This document shows positions 58,520 to 64,000 of a stretch of 64,000 bases of DNA, piece after piece. Within the stretch, counting starts at the first letter, position 1, and each line of letters starts with the position of its first letter. A program made the position numbers and the translations under genes. Source of the stretch: Pseudomonas nitroreducens (GTDB lineage Bacteria; Pseudomonadota; Gammaproteobacteria; Pseudomonadales; Pseudomonadaceae); contig NZ_JALJXP010000007.1 in NCBI RefSeq assembly GCF_024170165.1, forward strand, positions 186,001 through 250,000, given 5' to 3'. The notes beneath the pieces are model-generated. The model saw nothing but the letters and a program-made list of their open reading frames with translations, did no database searches and was not told the origin of the DNA.

Positions 58520-61126
58520 TCAGCGCTTGTCTTCGACCTTCCACTTGCCGCCGTCGAAGAACGCACGCCAGCCGGTGGGCTTGCCGTCGACTTCGGACTG
58601 CACGTACTGCTCCTTGGTCTTGCGGCTGAAGCGGATCACCGCGGGGCGGCCATCCGGGTCCTTCGCCGGAGCGGCGAGCAGGAAGTGGTACTTCGGATCC
58701 AGCTCTTCCTTGTGCGGAATCAGCTCGGCCACCAGCGGAGCGCGGGTCTCGCGGTTCTTCGGGAACTGGCTGGCAGCCAGGAACAGGCCGGAAGCGCCGT
58801 CACGCAGTACGTAGACGTCATCGACCTTCTCGCACTTGAGTTCCGGCATGCGGATGGCGTCCATCTTCGGCGGCGCGGGCTCGCCGCTCTTGAGCAGCTT
58901 GCGGGTGTTCTTGCAGGTCGGGTTGGTGCAACCGAAGAACTTGCCGAAGCGGCCGGTCTTGAGCTGCATCTCGCTGCCGCACTTGTCGCATTCCAGGCTC
59001 GGACCTTCGTAGCCCTTGATGCGGTACTGGCCTTCCTCGATCTCGTAGCCGGCGCAATCCGGGTTGTTGCCACAGATGTGCAGCTTGCGCTTCTCATCGA
59101 CCAGGTAGGCGTCCATCGCGGTGCTGCAGATCGGGCAGCGGTGCTTGCCACGCAGTACGCGGGATTCGGATTCGCCCTCGTCATCCGCGGCGATCTCGTC
59201 GCCCGGAATCAGGTTGACGGTCGCCTTGCAGCGCTCTTTCGGCGGCAGGCTGTAGCCCGAGCAGCCAAGGAACACGCCGGTGGAGGCGGTGCGGATCATC
59301 ATCGGCCGGCCACACTCGCGGCAGGGGATGTCGGTCTGGGTCGGCTGGTTGGCGCGCATGCCATCGTTGGAGGCTTCGGCCAGGTCGAGCTTCTTGCGGA
59401 AGTCGCCATAGAACTCGTCCAGCACGTTTTTCCAGTCGCGCTCACCCTGGGCCACGTCATCGAGGTTCTCTTCCATGCCGGCGGTGAAGCCGTAGTCCAT
59501 CAGGTTGGAGAAGCTCTCGTTGAGGCGGTCGGTAACGATGTCACCCATTTTCTCCGCGTAGAAGCGGCGGTTGTGGGTGGTGACGTAGCCACGCTCCTGG
59601 ATGGTGGAAATGATCGCCGCATAGGTCGACGGGCGGCCGATGCCGCGCTTTTCCAGCTCCTTGACCAGGCTGGCTTCGGAGAAGCGCGCCGGCGGCTTGG
59701 TGAAGTGCTGGCTCGGATCGAGCTTGAGCAGCTTCATGGCGTCGCCCTGGTTCATTTCCGGCAGGACGTCGTCCTCGCCCGGCTTGCTCTGCTGCGGCAG
59801 CACCTTGGTGTAGCCGTCGAACTTGAGGATGCGGCCCTTGGCGCGCAGCTCGAAGTCACCGGCAGCGGCGCTGACGGTGGTGGACAGGTACTCGGCCGGC
59901 GGCATCTGGCAGGCCACGAACTGGCGCCAGATCAGGTCGTACAGGCGCTCGGCGTCGCGCTCCATGCCCGACAGCTGGGTCGGACGCAGGTTGACGTCGG
60001 AAGGACGAATCGCTTCGTGCGCTTCCTGGGCGCCTTCCTTGCTCGAGTAGAAGTTCGGCTTGGCCGGCAGGTATTTCTTGCCGAACTCGCTGTCGATGAA
60101 GCCGCGCACCATGTCGATGGCGTCGGCCGACAGGTTGGTCGAGTCGGTACGCATATAGGTGATGTAGCCGGCTTCGTAGAGTCGCTGGGCCATCATCATG
60201 GTCTTCTTCACCCCGAAGCCCAGGCGGTTGCTCGCGGCCTGCTGCAGGGTGGAGGTGATGAACGGCGCCGAAGGCTTGCTGGAAGTCGGCTTGTCTTCGC
60301 GCTTGGCGATGCTGTAGCTGGAGGACTTGAGCTTCTCCAGCGCGGCGGTGGCCTGGGCTTCGTTCAGCGGCTTGAAGGCTTCGCCCTTCTCGCGCACCAC
60401 TTCGAAGCGGACCTTGTCGTTCTTCGGCGTGCCGAGGTCAGCGTGGACTTCCCAGTACTCTTCCGGGACGAAGGCGCGGATCTCGCGCTCACGCTCGACC
60501 ACCAGCTTCACCGCCACCGACTGTACACGGCCGGCGGACAAGCCGCGGGCGATCTTGGCCCACAGCAGCGGCGAGACCATGTAGCCCACTACGCGGTCGA
60601 GGAAGCGGCGTGCCTGCTGGGCATTCACGCGGTTGATGTCCAGCTCGCCGGGCTGGGAGAAGGCCTCCTGGATGGCCTTCTTGGTGATTTCGTTGAAGAC
60701 CACGCGCTTGTAGCGCGAGTCGTCGCCGCCGATGGCCTCGCGCAGGTGCCAGGCAATGGCCTCCCCTTCGCGGTCCAAGTCGGTTGCGAGATAGATGGTG
60801 TCGGCATCCTTGGCCAGGCGGCGCAGCTCCTCGATCACCTTTTCCTTGCCGGGCAGGATCTCGTACTTGGCCTTCCAGCCATGCTCCGGGTCGACGCCCA
60901 TGCGGGTGACGAGCTGGCGCTTGGCCTTCTCCTTCGGCGACAGGGCCGGCGCCTCGGCAGCGGTCTTGCGCGTTTTTGCCGCAGGCTCCTTCGACGCGGA
61001 CGAGCCGCTGGTGGGCAGGTCGCGGATGTGGCCGATGCTCGACTTCACCACGTACTGGTTGCCCAGGTACTTGTTGATGGTCTTGGCCTTGGCCGGTGAT
61101 TCCACGATGACCAGCGATTTACCCAT
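58520..61126 (-). CDS. topA: DNA topoisomerase I
   Basis: The 868-residue type IA topoisomerase relaxes negative supercoils. It has the TOPRIM domain (VESPAKA at 8-14, [11 protein letters not shown] from 116) and catalytic Tyr324 in [10 protein letters not shown]. The C-terminal zinc ribbons have four cysteine clusters ([27 protein letters not shown] and related), followed by a basic tail. Complete. Confidence 0.97.
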   Translation of the reverse strand: MGKSLVIVESPAKAKTINKYLGNQYVVKSSIGHIRDLPTSGSSASKEPAAKTRKTAAEAPALSPKEKAKRQLVTRMGVDPEHGWKAKYEILPGKEKVIEELRRLAKDADTIYLATDLDREGEAIAWHLREAIGGDDSRYKRVVFNEITKKAIQEAFSQPGELDINRVNAQQARRFLDRVVGYMVSPLLWAKIARGLSAGRVQSVAVKLVVEREREIRAFVPEEYWEVHADLGTPKNDKVRFEVVREKGEAFKPLNEAQATAALEKLKSSSYSIAKREDKPTSSKPSAPFITSTLQQAASNRLGFGVKKTMMMAQRLYEAGYITYMRTDSTNLSADAIDMVRGFIDSEFGKKYLPAKPNFYSSKEGAQEAHEAIRPSDVNLRPTQLSGMERDAERLYDLIWRQFVACQMPPAEYLSTTVSAAAGDFELRAKGRILKFDGYTKVLPQQSKPGEDDVLPEMNQGDAMKLLKLDPSQHFTKPPARFSEASLVKELEKRGIGRPSTYAAIISTIQERGYVTTHNRRFYAEKMGDIVTDRLNESFSNLMDYGFTAGMEENLDDVAQGERDWKNVLDEFYGDFRKKLDLAEASNDGMRANQPTQTDIPCRECGRPMMIRTASTGVFLGCSGYSLPPKERCKATVNLIPGDEIAADDEGESESRVLRGKHRCPICSTAMDAYLVDEKRKLHICGNNPDCAGYEIEEGQYRIKGYEGPSLECDKCGSEMQLKTGRFGKFFGCTNPTCKNTRKLLKSGEPAPPKMDAIRMPELKCEKVDDVYVLRDGASGLFLAASQFPKNRETRAPLVAELIPHKEELDPKYHFLLAAPAKDPDGRPAVIRFSRKTKEQYVQSEVDGKPTGWRAFFDGGKWKVEDKR

Positions 61127-61187
61127 GGATCGGAAGATTCCTGCGTCGAAAAGATGAATTTATAAGGAGGGAGGAGCTAGGAGCGGC

Positions 61188-61208
61188 ACCGCTATATATA
61201 GTGGCGGT
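61188..61208. promoter_or_regulatory. Palindromic TA-rich promoter-like site upstream of topA
   Basis: ACCGC-CTATATATAG-type symmetry (ACCGCTATATATAG...GCGGT) lies 62-82 bases before the topA ATG and provides a TATATA -10-like element. Confidence 0.4.
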
Positions 61209-61218
61209 CGCGCCAAGG

Positions 61219-61482
61219 TCAAGCTTGGCTTTCGCCAGACGGGCGTGTCAGAAGACCCAGCGGATCGTCTTCGGCGCTCACCAGGGCGAAGCGAGGAACG
61301 TTCTCGCCATTCACTTCCACTGCCTCGGTGAACATGCTCAGCGGGCGTACCCAGAGGCCGAATTCGCCGTACAGCGCCTGGTAGATCACCAGCTCTTCCT
61401 CGGTCTCCGAATGCCGGGCGACACCGAGCACACGGTACTGCTGTCCCTTGTAATGTCGATACAGTCCGGGCTGCAAGTGCAT
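61219..61482 (-). CDS. DUF1653 protein
   Basis: The 87-residue protein begins MHLQPGLYRHYKGQQYRVLG and has EELVIYQALYGEFGLWVRPLSMF, the DUF1653 signature. Function unknown. It sits between topA and fadA as in P. aeruginosa (PA3012). Confidence 0.9.
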   Translation of the reverse strand: MHLQPGLYRHYKGQQYRVLGVARHSETEEELVIYQALYGEFGLWVRPLSMFTEAVEVNGENVPRFALVSAEDDPLGLLTRPSGESQA

Positions 61483-61550
61483 GTCGGTTCTCCCTCGGCC
61501 GGCCAAAAGGCGGCGATTGTGCTCATTGCGCGGCCGTCGGGCAATCCCCG

Positions 61551-61587
61551 GCCGACAAAAACGAAAACCGGGGCACATGGCCCCGGC
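61551..61587 (-). terminator. Terminator of fadBA
   Basis: CCGGGG / CCCCGG stem with loop, followed on the minus strand by TTTTCGTTTTT. Confidence 0.85.
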
Positions 61588-61605
61588 TCTCCCATCGACG
61601 AAAGC

Positions 61606-62796
<1,191 letters not shown>

Positions 62797-62811
62797 CTAT
62801 TCGTTGCGCAC

Positions 62812-64000
62812 TCAACCGAAGAACTTCTGGCCGTTCTTGGCCATTTCACGCAGCTTCGCGGTCGGGTGGTACAGCGCACCCAGGTCGGCGTACTGGTCGG
62901 CCAGTGCGACGAATTCGGCCACACCGATGGAGTCGATGTAACGCAGGGCACCGCCACGGAAGGGAGGGAAGCCGATGCCGTAGATCAGGCCCATGTCGGC
63001 CTCGGCAGCGGTTTCGACGATGCCGTCTTCCAGGCAGCGCACGGTTTCCAGGCACAGCGGGATCATCATGTAGTTGATGATGTCCTCGTCGGTCAGCTCG
63101 CGCTGCTCGGTGACGATGGACTTCAGCAGCTCATAAGCCTGCGGGTCGGTGACTTTCTTCGGCTTGCCGCGCTTGTCGGTTTCGTAGGCGTAGAAGCCCT
63201 TGCCGTTCTTCTGGCCCAGGCGGTTGGCGTCGTACATCACGTCGACGGCAGTCTTGCCTTCCACCGCCATGCGGTCCGGGAAGCCTTCAGCCATCACGTC
63301 GCGGCCGTGGTGGCCGGTGTCGATGCCGACCACGTCGGACAGGTAGGCCGGGCCCATGGGCCAGCCGAACTTCTCCATGATCTTGTCGATGCGCACGAAG
63401 TCCACGCCGAAGCCCAGCAGCTTGGAGAAGCCGCCGAAGTACGGGAACAGAACGCGGTTGACCAGGAAGCCGGGGCAGTCATTCACCACGATGGGGTTCT
63501 TGCCCATCTTCTTGGCGTAGGCCACGGTGGTGGCAACGGCGACGTCGCTGGACTTCTCGCCGCGGATGACTTCGACCAGCGGCATCATGTGCACCGGGTT
63601 GAAGAAGTGCATGCCGACGAAGTTTTCCGGACGCTTGAGCGCCTTGGCCAGCAGGTTGATGGAGATGGTGGAGGTGTTCGATGCGAGGACCGCATCTTCC
63701 TTCACTACGCCTTCAACTTCGGCCAGAACGATCTGCTTGACCTTCGGATTCTCGACCACGGCTTCGACGACGATGTCGACGTTGCCGAAGTCGCCGTAGG
63801 ACATGGTCGGGCGAATGGCGTTCAGGGCCTCGGCCATCTTGGCCGGGGTCATGCGGCCTTTTTCGACGCGCTTGCCCAGCAGCTTCGAGGCTTCGTTCAG
63901 ACCCATCTGGATACCGTCTTCACGGATATCCTTCATCAGGATCGGAGTGCCCTTGGAAGCGGACTGGTAGGCGATGCCGCCACCCATGATGCCGGCGCCC
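62812..64000 (-). CDS. fadB: Fatty acid oxidation complex subunit alpha FadB, 3' part
   Basis: The last 396 codons or so of the multifunctional FadB are present; the N-terminal crotonase part lies beyond the window. The visible part starts inside the NAD motif of 3-hydroxyacyl-CoA dehydrogenase (GAGIMGGG). It continues with [32 protein letters not shown] and the C-terminal dehydrogenase fold. With FadA it forms the beta-oxidation complex. The PsrA site expected in its promoter is outside the window. Confidence 0.96.
   Translation of the reverse strand, partial: GAGIMGGGIAYQSASKGTPILMKDIREDGIQMGLNEASKLLGKRVEKGRMTPAKMAEALNAIRPTMSYGDFGNVDIVVEAVVENPKVKQIVLAEVEGVVKEDAVLASNTSTISINLLAKALKRPENFVGMHFFNPVHMMPLVEVIRGEKSSDVAVATTVAYAKKMGKNPIVVNDCPGFLVNRVLFPYFGGFSKLLGFGVDFVRIDKIMEKFGWPMGPAYLSDVVGIDTGHHGRDVMAEGFPDRMAVEGKTAVDVMYDANRLGQKNGKGFYAYETDKRGKPKKVTDPQAYELLKSIVTEQRELTDEDIINYMMIPLCLETVRCLEDGIVETAAEADMGLIYGIGFPPFRGGALRYIDSIGVAEFVALADQYADLGALYHPTAKLREMAKNGQKFFG

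Noticed and set aside
58451..61099. Plus-strand open frame of 882 codons opposite topA
   Set aside because: Shadow of topA; no recognisable motif.

Overview
The window is a GC-rich chromosomal segment from a Pseudomonas, most likely of the P. aeruginosa lineage. Gene content and order (fabV-etfA-etfB / ETF-QO; tatD-pilZ-holB-tmk-mltG-pabC-fabF-acpP-fabG-fabD-plsX-rpmF; rne-murB; lolCDE; sth; gapdh/mfd; nagZ; psrA/lexA-sulA; topA; fadA-fadB) follow the PA2949-PA3014 interval of P. aeruginosa PAO1 as I remember it. No rRNA, tRNA, CRISPR array, prophage, transposase or integrase was seen. Species identity is an inference.

Layout. 1-2.1 kb: the end of a lipoprotein gene, a periplasmic solute-binding protein and a membrane-anchored alpha/beta hydrolase. 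2.1-7.2 kb: enoyl-ACP reductase FabV and the electron-transfer flavoprotein system (etfBA, divergent ETF-ubiquinone oxidoreductase) around a PsrA-type operator. 7.3-12.4 kb: DUF1285 and lipoprotein genes, two radical SAM genes, a TetR regulator and a class V aminotransferase, then an RgsA-like sRNA locus. 12.6-22.8 kb: a long minus-strand block for pili, DNA replication, murein and fatty-acid synthesis. 22.9-26.2 kb: maf, then sppA, a HAD phosphatase and rluC. 26.2-30 kb: a long-leader RNase E gene with an arginine/glutamate repeat tract. 30-37 kb: murB, ptpA, kdsB, a Trm112-like gene, lpxK, exbD, exbB and comEC. 37-42.8 kb: DUF2062, the Lol lipoprotein exporter, a PilZ-domain protein, a small periplasmic protein and a glycerophosphodiesterase. 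42.9-52.9 kb: sth, apbE without nqr genes, an aromatic amino-acid permease, an extended GAPDH, mfd and csiV. 53-57.5 kb: mtnP, nagZ, an L,D-transpeptidase, psrA and the lexA-sulA SOS operon. 57.6-64 kb: two small genes, topA, DUF1653, fadA and the 3' part of fadB.

Two regulatory circuits can be read in the DNA. PsrA, a fatty-acid-responsive repressor, is encoded here. Matching boxes (five bases, N4, inverted five bases) lie over its own promoter and over the etfB promoter, so the regulator, its ETF electron sink and the fadBA beta-oxidation genes sit in one 60-kb stretch. LexA has two perfect CTG-N10-CAG boxes in front of lexA-sulA.

The region is mostly conserved housekeeping DNA, and I found no convincing undescribed multi-gene system. 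The points most worth checking are small. They are the missing nqr operon beside apbE; nested palindromes between fabG and acpP and between nagZ and mtnP; a nearly leaderless yceD promoter; a signal-less L,D-transpeptidase in the psrA operon; the RNase E repeat tract and leader; and several REP/REPIN-type repeats.
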